DNA of 64,000 nt, taken from Prinsepia uniflora (lineage: Eukaryota; Streptophyta; Magnoliopsida; Rosales; Rosaceae). The position numbers and the translations under genes are program-made. Below the pieces are notes generated by a model. The model was not told the origin of the DNA, did not search any database, and was given only the letters and a program-made list of their open reading frames with translations. How positions within the stretch are numbered: position 1 is the stretch's first letter; every line of letters begins with the position of its first letter. Positions 12,097 through 24,202 of this stretch are shown here, in pieces. The stretch is taken from positions 71,032,383-71,096,382 of the forward strand of contig CM064871.1 in assembly GCA_032719365.1 (NCBI GenBank), given 5' to 3'.

Positions 12097-12482
12097 CCTG
12101 TCGTAGTACTCAGGACGTCGCGACCTATCTAACGGTCATCGGTTTTCGTGAAAACTAATGGTCAAACAAAAGTCAACAATTTCCTCTTGTTTAACCAAAT
12201 TACGAAAGTGCCATCAACCTTCCGAACATCCTAACTTCCTCCTCGGATGTCGGAATCGGACGTACCACCTGTCTACGGACTCGTGACGTCCCGAACTATG
12301 TGACAGCCATCGATCAATGCCCAATTGACCGTCCGAACTAAAAGTCAACATTTTGCCCATTCTAGGGGCAAAATCGTCATTTTGCCACGTCCGTCCGAAT
12401 TCGTCCAAAAAATCACGGATTAACGTCACTAATCCATCATTAACCACTAATCAAATCCTAGTTTTCGGGACGGGTCGTTACA
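12097..12482 (-). mobile_element. First part of the split minus-strand Gypsy LTR
   Basis: Read on the minus strand the LTR starts at 12482 with TGTAACGACCCGTCCCG, the same start as the other LTRs here. It runs to the TGCCG site where the LARD-like element entered and continues at 2575. The start abuts a Cassandra-like sequence at 12483, so the older Gypsy LTR probably landed inside a Cassandra copy. Confidence 0.8.
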
Positions 12483-13170
12483 GCCCACACATATAAGACA
12501 CATCCCCCAATTCCCCCTAGGCGATGTGGGATTGCTAACCATGCCTGCAAGGCACTGGTCCTTACAATAAATGTCTCATGCTAGGAAGATACGTGCTCAC
12601 AAATATATGACATTTCACATGTACGGTTTTCACCAGTTAGGTTTCACCCGATTCTCCAAAATACATCGTTTTAACTCAAATGGTTTTCGTCATCTGGACG
12701 TCATCGTTCAGATATCGGCTAGCATGACTCGACCCTCGTGCCATAAATGGACTTTTCCGTGTCGAGGTGTGTCAATTTGGTATCAGAGCTGGATCCCGAT
12801 CGGAAGTGTGCCAACGAGGATGCTGGGCTCCAATGGGGTGGATTGTAAGACTCGTGTCTTGGAAAGAACGGTGAACAATCTCACATCGCTTAGGGAGGGA
12901 AAAGTGAAGTGTCTTATATGTGTGAGCACATATCATCCTAGCACGCGATCTTTATTGTGATGACCTATGCCTTAGAGGCATGGTTAGCAATCTCACATCG
13001 CTAGGGGGATTTTGGGGATGTGCCTTATATGTGTGGGTGCACATCTATCCAGCACGAGGCTTTTGGAAAGCTCATTGGTTTTGGATTTCTGGGGAACTCC
13101 AACTTTAAGAGAGTGTGGGCTAGTGCAATTTCATGATGGGTGATCCACTGGGAAGTTGCACGTGAAACGA
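12483..13170. mobile_element. Broken Cassandra/TRIM cluster
   Basis: 12483-12605 is an inverted copy of 12920-13046. Both contain the CACATCGC-CTAGGGGG block and TCTTATATGTGTG typical of TRIM LTRs. Between them lies an LTR end (GTGTCA, 12769-12774), a primer site TGGTATCAGAGCTGG (12778-12792), a short TRIM interior ending GGGGTGGATT (to 12843) and a new LTR start TGTAAG (12844). A further LTR copy follows to about 13170. The arrangement is several partial copies in both orientations and not one intact element. Assignment to Cassandra rests on the 5S-like part at 13046-13166. Confidence 0.72.
13046..13166 (+). repeat. 5S-rRNA-like segment of a Cassandra LTR
   Basis: The order of elements follows plant 5S rRNA: CCAGCACGAGG, GGGGAACTCC, AACTTTAAGAGAG, then a strong box-C-like block at 13135-13155 (GATGGGTGA..CTGGGAAG). 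Cassandra TRIMs carry 5S-derived sequence with pol III promoter elements in their LTRs. Several 5S positions are changed, so this is a retroelement part and not a functional 5S gene. Confidence 0.68.
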
Positions 13171-13594
13171 ATAATTTTTTTTTTATTTTGAAACAAATAA
13201 TTAAAGATAATGACATAGACCATTGAAATTATAACATGAAATGTCATATCAAACATCATCGGTACCACAATATCAAACATCATCCGTAGCATTAATATAA
13301 AGGCTTCTATTCCCTTATAAAAATAAAGACTTCCATTCGCTTATAATAAATGCTTATCAACTAACAAAAAAGAATTATAGAAACATTCGAATTCAAAATA
13401 GTAAACACACAGGTTTAAACTCTAAATATGGTTAGTCAAGAAACCTTCTCTAGTAACTAGCAATGTACATATAACCATGCACCACTTATGAAGAGAAAAA
13501 AAAAAACTAGCAAAACGTGTTTTGTTACTTTAAGTTTTAACCCACACAAGAAATTTAAAGAAAAAACAACAATTAAAATCTTAAAAAAAAAAAA
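13171..13594. other. AT-rich intergenic DNA
   Basis: Poly-A and poly-T runs, with no supported gene or structured repeat. Confidence 0.6.
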
Positions 13595-14452
13595 AAAAAC
13601 TGTTACTATAGTCCCTGAACTTTACTTTAATGTTAGCTATAGTCCCTGAACTTCATTATTAGTAACAAAGGTCCCTAAACTAAACCCAAATATATACTAA
13701 CCATCACTCCGTTAAAATATTAACGAAATTCAGTTAAAATTAAGGGTATAATTATCTTTTTACTGTTCAACAAAATTCCTTCTTTTTTACTAACTGTTAC
13801 TATAGTCCTTGAATTGTACCCTAATATTAATTATGGTCCTTGAACTTTATTATTAGTAGCAAAAATTCATGAACTATACCCAAACGTAATTATTAATAAC
13901 TATAACTTATAAACTGGTACAAATTTTTCACCAATATTTCTAAAGCTCCTACAACTAATAACAAAACTCAAAATTTAACACAAGTTACAAAAAATCCAGT
14001 AAACAGAGAGTAAAATGTATCGATTTTCCATATTCACAGTATCTAGTGGCAAAAATAATATTTAATATTTAGGATAAAAACTAAAAATAATTTTCTATCT
14101 ACTATTTGTGGATAAACATGAAGAATAAGGAAAACAATGGCAAAAATCAAAATCACTATTATGAATTTGGATCATTATGGTATTTACCAAATTTTCATCC
14201 GGTGGAGTTGAGTACTTCGAAGTTGAATTCACCAATAACAGAAAATATTAACATTTTAATGGAGGGATGATTGATATATATTTGGATATAATTCGGGGAT
14301 CTTTATTACTAATAATAAAGTTTAGGGACAATAATTAATATTAGAGTAAAATTTAGGGACTATAGTTTGGAAACTTTTACTACTAATAATAAAGTTTATG
14401 AATCATAACTAATATTAAAATAAAATTTAGAGATTATAATAACAGTTTTCCA
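13595..14452. mobile_element. Inverted-repeat (foldback/MITE-like) element
   Basis: The left end AAACTGTTACTATAGTCCCTG (from about 13597) matches the reverse complement of the right end, where AACAGTTTTC closes at 14450. Each arm holds two diverged copies of a 90-100 bp unit built on ACTATAGTCCCTGAACTT (left 13601-13690 and 13795-13885; right 14283-14350 and 14350-14450). The core of about 400 bp is AT-rich and non-coding. Poly-A runs flank both sides, so the target duplication cannot be fixed. The right end is about 100 bp upstream of the CML start codon. Confidence 0.65.
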
Positions 14453-14548
14453 AAAAAAAAAAACCAAGACACCCAAAAGAAGAAAGACAAATTAAAATCC
14501 TCTGAATCTCACGGTCCCCTCTTCTTCTTCTTCTTGGCTATTCCCATA

Positions 14549-15025
14549 ATGATGGCCGCACTGGGGTCCGATCAACTGAAGCAGCTAAAAGACATCTTCA
14601 TGCGGTTCGACATGGACTCCGATGGCAGCCTCACGCAACTCGAACTCGCCGCGCTCCTCCGATCTCTGGGCATCAAGCCCACTGGCGACCAGCTCCATGT
14701 CCTCCTACGAAACATGGACGCCAACGGCAACGGCACCGTTGAATATGACGAGCTCGTCACCGCCATCTTGCCGAATATGAACGAGGAGATCCTCATCAAT
14801 CAGGAGCAGCTCTCGGAGGTCTTCCGGTCGTTTGATCGCGACGACAACGGCTACATTACCGCCGCCGAGCTCGCCGGATCGATGGCCAAAATGGGCCACC
14901 AGTTAACGTACAGAGAACTCTCCGATATGATGAGGGAGGCCGACACCAACGGTGACGGCGTGATTAGCTTCAGCGAGTTCGCGACGATCATGTCTCGGTC
15001 CGCTGCCGATTTTCTTGGGCTTTGA
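14549..15025 (+). CDS. Calmodulin-like calcium sensor (CML15/CML16 type)
   Basis: A single exon encodes 158 residues with four complete EF-hand loops at about 21-32 (DMDSDGSLTQLE), 57-68 (DANGNGTVEYDE), 96-107 (DRDDNGYITAAE) and 132-143 (DTNGDGVISFSE). Each has acidic or Asn residues at positions 1, 3 and 5 and Glu at position 12, so all four should bind Ca2+. No transmembrane or targeting segment is seen. It is presumably a soluble sensor that relays calcium signals by binding target proteins. I start at ATG 14549; a second ATG follows immediately, and the open frame upstream has no earlier ATG. The intronless layout and the sequence around ILPNMNEEILINQEQL fit the Arabidopsis CML15/16 group. 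The gene is GC-rich against its AT-rich, transposon-dense surroundings. Confidence 0.93.
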   Translation: MMAALGSDQLKQLKDIFMRFDMDSDGSLTQLELAALLRSLGIKPTGDQLHVLLRNMDANGNGTVEYDELVTAILPNMNEEILINQEQLSEVFRSFDRDDNGYITAAELAGSMAKMGHQLTYRELSDMMREADTNGDGVISFSEFATIMSRSAADFLGL

Positions 15026-15178
15026 TCACGTGTGGCGCGGGTACGATCCGGTTGTGGATGGTTTGACTTTTTCTCCGCTGACTTTTATGTTATTGTATTT
15101 TTTTTTTCCTTTTTTTTTTTTTTTCTGTGTGCGGGATCAAGGGCATGCCTTGATCAGAGCCGTCTCAAACCAAATGGA
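15026..15178 (+). other. 3' flank of the CML gene
   Basis: Contains a T-rich tract (about 15098-15124) likely within the 3' UTR or terminator region. No gene. Confidence 0.5.
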
Positions 15179-15186
15179 GGCTTAAG

Positions 15187-15964
15187 TAGGCCTCGTCATT
15201 AGGCCGGGTCGGGCAAGCCCGACCCAAAAATTTTGGGCTTGGGCCGGGCCTATTTCATAATTTAAAAAATACCGAGTCGTGTCGGGCGGACTTGATCATA
15301 AATATGAAAGCCCATGCCCTTTGTCGGGCAGGGTTTGGGCCGGGCTTTTATCGGGCTTTACGGGTCGAGCCTACTAAGCCCACTTGGGCCGGGCCTACTA
15401 AGCCCATTTGTACCTACCTAATTGTAAAAAAAATAAAATTGAGTTGAGCTTAAATATTATTATCGAATATTGAAATAAGCTAAGGAGGGGTACTATTGGA
15501 TTTGGAGAATTAACTTAACTTTTCGACCATAAAACCGAGATAGGATAAGGAGGTCGCTAAGAAAGTCAGAGACCTAGTGAGTTTTTTTGAATTTAGGGTT
15601 AGGGTTTGGTTTGGGCATTGGGTTTTTAAATGACACTAGGTTGAGATTTGGTTAGAGTTTTGGATTTTGGCTATGATAGTAGTAACAAGATTGGACTGGG
15701 TATCAATTCTTAATTTATAATTATTTTATATTTTCGGGCTTATGGGTCGGGTTTACCTGGGCGGGTCGGACTGGGCTTACTAGGCTTTATCGGGCTCGGG
15801 CTTATCGGGCCTAACGGGCTTGAATACCCTAAGCCCAAGTCCAGCCCGTCAACATGTGGGCCGGGCCGGCCCACGACCCATATCAGGTCGGGTCGGACTT
15901 TTTGTCATCTGGCCTATCGGGTACCTATAAGCTCGTGGGCTTCTGGGCCAAATGATGAGGGCTA
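15187..15964. mobile_element. Non-autonomous hAT-like element rich in GGGCCGGGC motifs
   Basis: The left terminus TAGGCCTCGTCATTAGGCC pairs with the reverse complement of the right terminus GGCCAAATGATGAGGGCTA. An 8-bp duplication with one mismatch (GGCTTAAG 15179-15186, GACTTAAG 15965-15972) fits hAT transposons. The subterminal thirds are packed with CGGGC/GGGCC motifs, a likely transposase-binding array. The middle (15420-15720) is AT-rich. No transposase is encoded. Confidence 0.75.
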
Positions 15965-15972
15965 GACTTAAG

Positions 15973-17526
15973 GCAAAAATATAATTAGGCTTTTTGGTTT
16001 AATATTTAAATATAAATAAATAATATATATTTTTAATTAATTTAGTTTGAATGTCATTCGTAAATTTACTTTTAGAATGCAAAATTGTCTATTAATGTTT
16101 GTATTTCATTTTTTTTTTTAGTCAAATGTATTTCATTTACTTGTTTGGTAGTTTTGGAAGAATGTCAATTAATTTTTATAGGAATAAAATAACAATTTTG
16201 AAAAGAAAAAAAATAGAATAAAACTAACTTAGAAAAATCAAATGTGTCATTATATTTTTTTCTCAACATATATAGCAATAAAAAAAATTCTAACAAAAGA
16301 AAAGATCTCAAGTTTAAATTGAATCTTTCTTATATATAGAATAAATATAGAAATTAGAGATTGAAATTTGGGAAAGAGATTTATAAAAAACTATTAACAA
16401 TTTAGAATATATAAATTGACAAGAAGAGTAGAATCTAGGCTAAGAATATATGGATCAAAATGAAAGGAAATAAAAGAAAGATAAATTTTTTTTGAGGCCT
16501 CTAACATTTTCATGCACACATTCCAATATAAATTGTTTTAAAACAAATTTGAGGCCTCCAACATTTGCATGTGCATAGCCTAATATAAAAAAATTCTCTT
16601 TTGGATAGATTTTTAGTTTTTTTTTTAAATTTTTTTATATATATTAATAAGGATGAGATAAAATGTAGTCTTTTTTCAAAATGTGGTCTTTTTTCAAAAT
16701 GTGGCCCAATGTACAAGCCTTGTCTGACTTGGGCTTGGGCCGGCCTTGCCTTGATATATAGGATGAAAAAGAAAAAGAAAGAGAAGGAGGAGGAGGATCT
16801 GCACAGAAAAGAATGCACATTTGATAGAATTTATATGGAGAAAAGACATGCCCCTCAATGCCTTTAGTTTAATTAAGATCAGAGTTAATTAACAATTAAT
16901 TTATAGACATCTTGTAAATTCTTTTTGTATAAATAATAATCTGTGTTAATTAGCACATAATTCTTAATTCTCCTCATTTTATTTACATGGATGGTAAAAG
17001 GGCATTCTATTTATGTGTGATCTTAGGTCCATGCAACGAAAACATTAAAAGTACCAATTTTGTTTTATGTTCGGCTGAGAATTCGAATTTGGAATATCTT
17101 CTAACATAGGTTTGATTAGGAGAGATTGTAAGTTGTGTCTATTTATGTGCTAGGGTTAGTCATACATGTTTGTACTGATCTTGACTATTACACAACCTGA
17201 CTCGAACGTTAGGGTTTAGTCGATTATTTGAATTTAATTTTAGCATTTGTGAGTAGGTATAGATGTTAACTTATTTACAAAAGCTAAGTTATTTATGAAA
17301 GTTTATTTACAAAAGGTTGTTTATAAAAGCTACCTTATTTACAACAGGGGTTATTTACCAAGGCTGTCATTTGATTTGTTCCTTGCACTTCTATTTGTTC
17401 TTAATCTTTTTCATCATCTGTTGGGATTTTCACACTGAAATGATAAATAAGTTTATAGTTAAGTTATGGAGTGAATTTGATGTAATAGAGCATGATAATA
17501 ATATGCATATTAAGTAGTAGAAGATA
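15973..17526. other. AT-rich intergenic DNA
   Basis: No supported gene. A short duplication built on GAGGCCTC(T/C)AACATTT occurs at about 16494 and 16550, and a short repeat TGGTCTTTTTTCAAAATG at about 16665-16700. The 3' end of the Helitron to the right should lie near here, but I could not identify a hairpin plus CTRR end. Confidence 0.5.
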
Positions 17527-20411
17527 TTAGTAATGATATTTACTTTCTTTGTTTTTTGGTTGTTGAAGTTGGATGAAGAGGGCATTTTCCCAGGTGTCCT
17601 TTTCTTTTGTGTGATATTGGAATTGTTTCAGGAGACGTGGTAGGCGAAGATGTTGCATCTTTTCTAGAAGTAAGTTGTGGAGTTGTTGGCAATATCTGCA
17701 AATTTTGTTCTTCTGTTTGGATTGGGGGAGAAGTTGTACTTGTATCTTCGTGCTACCACAAATAAGGAGATCGTTTAAGTTTGCATCATTTTTTTTGGTT
17801 CCACATTGTAGCTGGAAGATTTTTGTTTGTCCTATTTTCTTGAGAAGTGTAGGTGGTACTTCTTGTTGATCTGTAAAACTATGGGTGATAACTAAGTCTT
17901 TGCATGATGATCCAAATAACTTGTCTCCATTTTTTCCCAGGATGATAGATGTGATTTGGCTTTTATGATCTTGTAGAACCACTGTGATTTTGTACATGTG
18001 TTAATAAAATTGAAATAGTAAACATTTGTTCAAGTAATTACCCGTGGATGGATTATTAATTGACATACTTTGTATAATTGTATGATATACATATGAATAA
18101 TAATAATAAATCAGCAGTATATTGTCAAGTGCATGTGTATGAATGGGTAATATAATAAATTTATGATGGAAATAAACCAGCAGTATATTGTGGGAGTGCA
18201 CTATATTTGTCATAGCACACAATCATGTTCTATGCATTTTGTTAATCTTATTTTTAATTGAAGTTGTCAAACGGGATTTCAATTGATGGATGAACTATTT
18301 TGGATGGATGGATTATGTGTTTTCTGTGTAATGTGGATTAAGGATGGACTATTAAATAAAGTAATGTGGTAATGGGGAAGCGCATGAGGGGTGTCAAGAT
18401 AACATATTATAAATGGGGAAGAGTAAAATTGCATTAAAGTAAACCTAAATTTAAATCCACAATTATGTAGATTTATTAATTGAATAAAATTTTGAAATGT
18501 TTCTTTGTAAATTTACATATGAAATGCATATGGAATAATTAGTGAACATACATGAATACATATGAATGTAATATTGTATGAATAATAGTAATAAATCAGT
18601 AGTATATTGAAATATATTATATGGAATAATGCTATCAAGTAAAGCAACGATCGTGTATAAGTGTTGACAACTAATATGCATGAATAATGTTATTAATTGA
18701 ATAAAATTTGGAAATGTTTATATATTTTACCTAAATTAAATATAATTAGGAGATTTTATATTAATCACGAATGTCAAGTATGTTTGAGAGCTGAATTCTA
18801 TAGAGAAACATTAAAAAAAAATTAAACAATATTGATGTGAGAAGATAATTGGTTAACAATTTGTACCATGGAATTGGCAGCTGATTTGAATGTTGTTGGC
18901 AAACCAATTAACCAGTGTTTGGATCGGTTTTCATTTGCTTGATGCAAACTGGACATGAATTGTACCACCAGCCTCGCTTTGTGTTGAAACGGGATATGAA
19001 TGCTTTACATAAGAATGTGGTATTCTGTAAATTAATGTGAAAGTAGTTAAGTAATTTATGAAAATTATTATTGGATATGGTAGTTTAAGTGAATGAAGAT
19101 AAAAAAAACTTGTTTTGTGTTTTTACCTTGTGAAGATCAGGGTCTAGATAGGTTAGATCCTCGATGGTCATGATTTCAGCATTTTTGTTTTGTTCACAGC
19201 TGGAAGAAGCCAGTATGTTCACGGGTTGTGTGAATTTGGAAATGCTGTGTAAACAAAATGGAAAGTTAAATATATAAGAATTTGCATGTATAAATATGTT
19301 ATATTTTAATAAGAGAATGTTGTATATGTTTACTTTGTGTATGCAGCTGACTCTAGAATATCTGGATTAATGAAGAATAATGATGATGCACTGCTGTTTA
19401 GCACTATTTCTCCTAGGTGTTGTAAAATAAAAAAGTTAGATATTTTGGGACTAAAAAAATTTTAACTAATGTTTAGGTTAATGTTGATTTTGAACCTTGG
19501 AATTGTTTCACCTTTAAACTTGTAAAAACTGCAATCATTGGCTGTGTGGAGTGTTGTGGAATAACGGATGTAAAACTCTTGGCAACAGCTGACCACAATG
19601 TAATCTTTGTAGTTTCTCCTCTATTGATAAGACAAAATGATAGTAATTAGTACAGTAATAATAAGTGTTGTGTTGTACATAGATGATGACATTTTAGATT
19701 AACCTAATGTTTTGGATTAGTTTTAGATTAACCTATGTCGCACTTCTACTCCATTCTTTCTTCCATCTTTTCATTCTTGATTAGTTTTGTTTTCAAAGGT
19801 GGAATGCAGTCACTTGTCCCAAAACATCTTCGTTGTTTATACTAACTTCGTTGTGTGTACATAAATGAAAATTATTACCTATAAGAATTTTGTGTTTTTC
19901 AGCAAATTGTAATCCATAATGTAGAATTGATGTTGTGGAATGGCTGGAAATGGGTCTGATATTGGTGTGAAAATAGTTGTCAGCGTGAATACCACTTGAG
20001 TTTCATGTGGCACAACCTTATTCATGGTTCTTGGCTTGGTGGTGCGAAATCGGGTGATGTCATAACATTTACCAAGCTCGATTTTTGAGGTGAGTAGCTC
20101 ATCATCGATGTCCTCTAGACAGGCTTCAATGGCATCTCGTTGTGATAATAAATAATGTATAGAATTGGTAAGTTTATATTATTTGATGAGATTACTTGTA
20201 CATAATGTATGAATTTTTTTTTTAATAATGCTATATTTAAAGTGGTATCAGTATTTTTTACCTTTTCATCAATTAAGATGCAATGTAAACCTCCAGAATG
20301 TTCGAATTGGCGTGCAATATTTTGCCATATTCTGCACACACGGACTTATTTTTTTGTATTGTTTAAAAGGTTGCAAATCGCGTAGTGGGACGATTTCCAT
20401 TATATGAGACT
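17527..20411 (-). pseudogene. Helitron-carried RPA1-like single-strand DNA-binding protein, multi-exon, broken
   Basis: Fragments read on the minus strand match the order of the RPA70 OB folds. An N-terminal piece beginning MEIVPLRDLQPFK (about 20390) is followed, in another frame, by CRIWQNIARQFEHSGG (20115-20339). Then come a segment with ELGKCYDITRFRTTKP (about 19900-20120), an OB-fold piece with KITLWSAVAKSF (about 19500-19610), a zinc-finger piece with WWYNSCPVCIKQM (about 18900-18990), and the last exon (17527-17997) with TSIILGKNGDKLFG. Plant Helitrons often carry such a gene, thought to bind the displaced strand during rolling-circle transposition. The frame change near 20340 makes it non-functional as it stands. 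Exon limits are approximate. Confidence 0.72.
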
Positions 20412-21176
20412 CCTGTAAAAAGGAAAACAGTAGATAGTTTAGTATTTTGTATCATATGAAAATAATTGAAGTATAATGTATATAGCAAAAAATGAAATAT
20501 AAATAGATGAAAGCTTGTTATTAGAAAGAAGTAATATGGATGTTCAAATTGAGATATTAAAACTTATGTACTTTCAAAATGATTAAATCTTATAAAAGCA
20601 GACAGTTCACTAATGACCACTGATGTTGTATAGTTGAAGCTAGACAAAAACATTGTACTTTCAAAATGATTAAATCTTTGAAACCAGATAGTTCACTAAT
20701 TAACACTTATGTACTTTCAAAATGATTGAATCTTTGAAACCAGACAAAAATATTGTATTAAAACAACAATTACATCCACTGTTATAGGAAGGGCTGAATG
20801 TTGTATTGATGATAAGCTACTTACCACTGATGTTTTGATGTTATCTGTTTTGTAATGAGGTTTACATGTGTTTTCAGTTCACTAATTGAAATTGAGATAG
20901 TCTCCATAGATGATAACTTGTGTAAAATCAGAGAAAACTATTTCACTAATTCAAGGTGAGATATCCTCCATAATAACCTGTGTAAAATCAGAAGAAACGT
21001 GATGTCTAAAACGTAATTATAGTTAGAATCATTGTTACATCAAGCATTGATACACATACGTCAAATGCATCAAAATTGTTTTGAAGTAATTGTATGTAGG
21101 AATGTTATCTTATATATACACTAAATATACTAATTATTGAGAAAAATGATGATAGTAGTTAAAGCATAAAATGTGT
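20412..21176. other. Helitron interior spacer
   Basis: AT-rich spacer between the helicase and RPA-like genes. Short direct repeats around ACTTTCAAAATGATTAAATC occur near 20570, 20655 and 20710. No coding. Confidence 0.5.
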
Positions 21177-21989
21177 TTATAAATTTTGAAGCACATCTTT
21201 GAACACAATATTTTTTGTATAGTTGTTTACATCGGTGTTTTCACTATATATTAAAAAAATTAAACCTTTTTTTGATGTAACTCTAGATAGTGCAACATAT
21301 AATTGATCATATGTAAATACAGGCTCAGGTAAATATAATCCGACTTGTTTTAGGGATTGCGCTTGACTTTTATTTATTGTCATTGCATAACATGGTCTAA
21401 TAGGAAATTGACGCCTTTTGAAAATGAAAGGCCATTTGTTTTCAATTGCTGTAAGAGTGATTCTAGGTATGAAAACTCTATGACTAATATTACTACCAGT
21501 TAAAATTTTGGCTTCAATAATTTTTTCAAATAATTGGGTAACAATTAATCTAGTTCCATTGCATAAGCCAGAAGATTGATTTATGTTTCTCAACAACATG
21601 ATAGGCATTCCTATTTTTAGAATCAAATTATGTGTAGGTAAACCATTGAAATCAAGAGTATTCAAAAATTTAGTGGGATATAATGTTTGAAGGTTTTCAA
21701 CATTTCCACTTGAAGAGCACATGGAATCAAAACTTAAGTAAGAATATTCTTTTTTTGGTATAAGATTGAGGACATGGGTATTTATGTTTGTAACAGTTGT
21801 ATTCCGAGGTGTTATAATAGCTCGTTCTCTTAAGTAATCAAAATTGTTAAAATTGTTTTGAAAATTAGGATAAGTTGCTAGAAAAATTGAATTAATAGGA
21901 TCTATTGTAAATTTAACTATTAAATCTTTGGGTATTTCAATAAAAGATGTATATTTGTCAACTAAATTTTCTGAATTATTTACATTCAT
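21177..21989 (-). pseudogene. Helitron PIF1 helicase, C-terminal part
   Basis: A 270-codon frame holds the C-terminal half of a PIF1-family helicase: GMPIMLLRNINQSSGLCNGT, then the late helicase motifs with INKSQAQSLKQVGLYLP and YVALSRVTSKKGL. It overlaps the upstream frame by 4 bp in another phase (TGA at 21986-21988). One small indel therefore seems to separate the two halves of what was a single RepHel protein. Confidence 0.85.
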
Positions 21990-23140
21990 AATATTTCATC
22001 ACCAATGTTTAAGATCCATTCTGTAAAATTACTTATTTCTGATTTTTCTTTAGTGGTTAAACCATTTTTACACAATCTCATATTCTCTAATAGACGAAAT
22101 ATTCTAAAATATGGCCATAAGGAAACATTTATTATATCTTCTCTAGTTCCTCCTGGAATAATAGGTAATATCTGACGGAAATCACCTCCTAACAAAATAG
22201 ATTTACCACCAAATGGAATAGTATTATTAATTGCGTTTGAATCTGATAGAATGTCACGAAAAGATCTATCTAATGATTCGAAACAATACTTATGATTCAT
22301 AGGTGCTTCATCCCATATAATTAAATCTGTTTTCTCAACTAATTTAGCACGATGAGATCCTTTTTTTATTTGACAATTTGAACAATCAATAGTAATCCAA
22401 GGAATTTTAAATCTAGAATGTGATGTTCGACCGCCTGGTAATAATAATGATGCTATCCCTGATGATGCCACAACTAAAACAATAGATCTAAGTTTACTTA
22501 TTATTGTATCCAATAAAAAGGTTTTTTCAGTACCTCCATGTCCATGCACAAAAAAAAAAAGCCCTGGTGTTTTTTTTTTTTTATCTCTGTTAAGCTGTGT
22601 TAGTAAAAGAGAATGTTTTATGTACAAATCATGACAATCACAATTCAATTCTTCTCTTAGAAGCTTGTTTCTAATTTCCAACATTTTGCGTTCATCAGGT
22701 ATAGGTAAATGATAATTTTTTAAAGATCTTGATGAAGCATTGAAAAGTAGTTCTAATTCATACAAAACACAATTTTTTAACTCAGATTGCGGTATTATTA
22801 TATTATCAATTGCAAAATTAGATCGTATTTTAGACAAAATGTCATCACACATGGTTTCCCAATGTTTGTTAAAAAGAAATAAAGGATTTGATACTTCACA
22901 AAACAGTATAATAGTTACAAACAATTGTCTTAATTGAGCAAAAGATGCAACATTTGAAGCAGTTGATAAAGCCTCATACCATTTTTTGTCATCTCCTAGT
23001 AACCCTAATGACTTACATGCAGCTTGATATGATTCATGTAAAACACCATTAACAGTTTTGAGATCATTGTAATCAATAGCACCTTTTTTCAAGTTAAGAA
23101 GCATTCGTAAATAATATAATTCACCAGATGCTGGATGCAC
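21986..23140 (-). pseudogene. Helitron PIF1 helicase, N-terminal part
   Basis: The 384-codon frame starts within the link between Rep and helicase (HPASGELYYLRMLL) and contains helicase motif I (GHGGTEKTFL), motif Ia (ASSGIASLLLPGGRTSHS), motif II (IIWDEAPM) and motif III (LGGDFRQILPIIPGG). Motif I carries Glu where the Walker A glycine before Lys is normally found, which should abolish ATP binding. Upstream, a tandem duplication of about 23 bp (CTGGATGCACATATG..., 23136-23178) disrupts the link to the Rep part. This is a dead copy of a RepHel helicase. Confidence 0.87.
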
Positions 23141-23178
23141 ATATGCTATTCTACTGGATGCACATATGTTATTCTACC

Positions 23179-24202
23179 GATTGATCGCATTTGTTGTCTT
23201 GGTTTCCATATTTTTTGTTTACAATCCCAAACAAATTTTGATGGAAATTGTGCATAAGTTAATGATCGTGCTTCATTGAAAACTTTATTTGTTTCAAACC
23301 AATTTGTTAACATTGTTTGTTCATAAGCTTTTTGATTAATTATTGACTTAATTGATTGATCACCATTAAAAACAACATGTTGTTCTAAAGGTAAATGCGT
23401 GGGTAATCACTCAATAGCAGGATCTCTAAAGTGGATGACTCACCTGCCTCTACTTCTCCAAATGGTTGTCCAGATTGATAAATGTCATTAGATCATTAAG
23501 TTTCATTTTAAAAACTCTAGATATTATATCAGGTCTATCCTCAGGTTTATATCCAGGTTTTTTTTAACTCTAATAATTTCTGGCCATTTAACATTGCAAG
23601 TAAATGTAATGAACAAATCAAGATGACCATACTCTCTACAAATATCCATTGCATCGTGATAATTATTAATCATATATCTAGGACTTCCAGTGTGTGAAGA
23701 GGGTAATATAACTTTTTTCTCTAGATTATTAGCATCAGTATCACCTCTTGACAAAGCATCGTAAATACCCTTATAAATTTCACCTCTCAAGGTTTTTTTT
23801 TATTTAATCTAATATAATCTAATCTATCTTCCTCAACTGTTGCATATGCATCCACTAAATATTGTTGAAAAAGTCGACTTCCTTTTAACAATGTAGACAA
23901 TTGGAGTTCTCTTTCTTGAATTTGATAAGCTATAAATGCCCTCATTGGTACCCTTTGCCTAACATTTTTACAATCTTTAGAAGCATTATTCCATTTTAAA
24001 TCTGGTCTATATCCATCTTCTTCATATGGAAAAAGAATTGTATAGTGCAAAGACATATACTTTGGATTCAACTTGGTAACACGTTTTAATTCATTTGATT
24101 TGGACTCTATAATAATATCTCTATTTGAATCAAAGAGTCATATGTCACCAACAATCAAACCACCTATTTCATCACTTGTTGGTTGATCATATTGTTTACT
24201 AT
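23179..24202 (-). pseudogene. Helitron Rep (Helitron_like_N) remnant
   Basis: From the N-terminal side: YDQPTSDEIGGLIVGD just left of the solo LTR, LNPKYMSLHYTILFPYEEDG (23787-24071), then HDAMDICREYGHLDLF and ITFTCNVKWPEI (23524-23790). After LNDLM (about 23490) the expected stretch with the HUH and two-tyrosine motifs is missing, and sequence resumes with QHVVFNGDQSI. Frameshifts occur near 23570, at 23787 and around 23450. The nuclease cannot be active. Confidence 0.8.
24198..24202. repeat. Target-site duplication ACTAT (left copy)
   Basis: ACTAT precedes the solo LTR and recurs at 24821-24825. Confidence 0.9.

Noticed and set aside
13046..13166. Functional 5S rRNA gene
   Set aside because: The box-C region is good, but many positions elsewhere are changed and the context is a Cassandra LTR.
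14534..14548. Open frame extending five codons upstream of the CML start
   Set aside because: It begins with TTG; plants need ATG, so the start is 14549.
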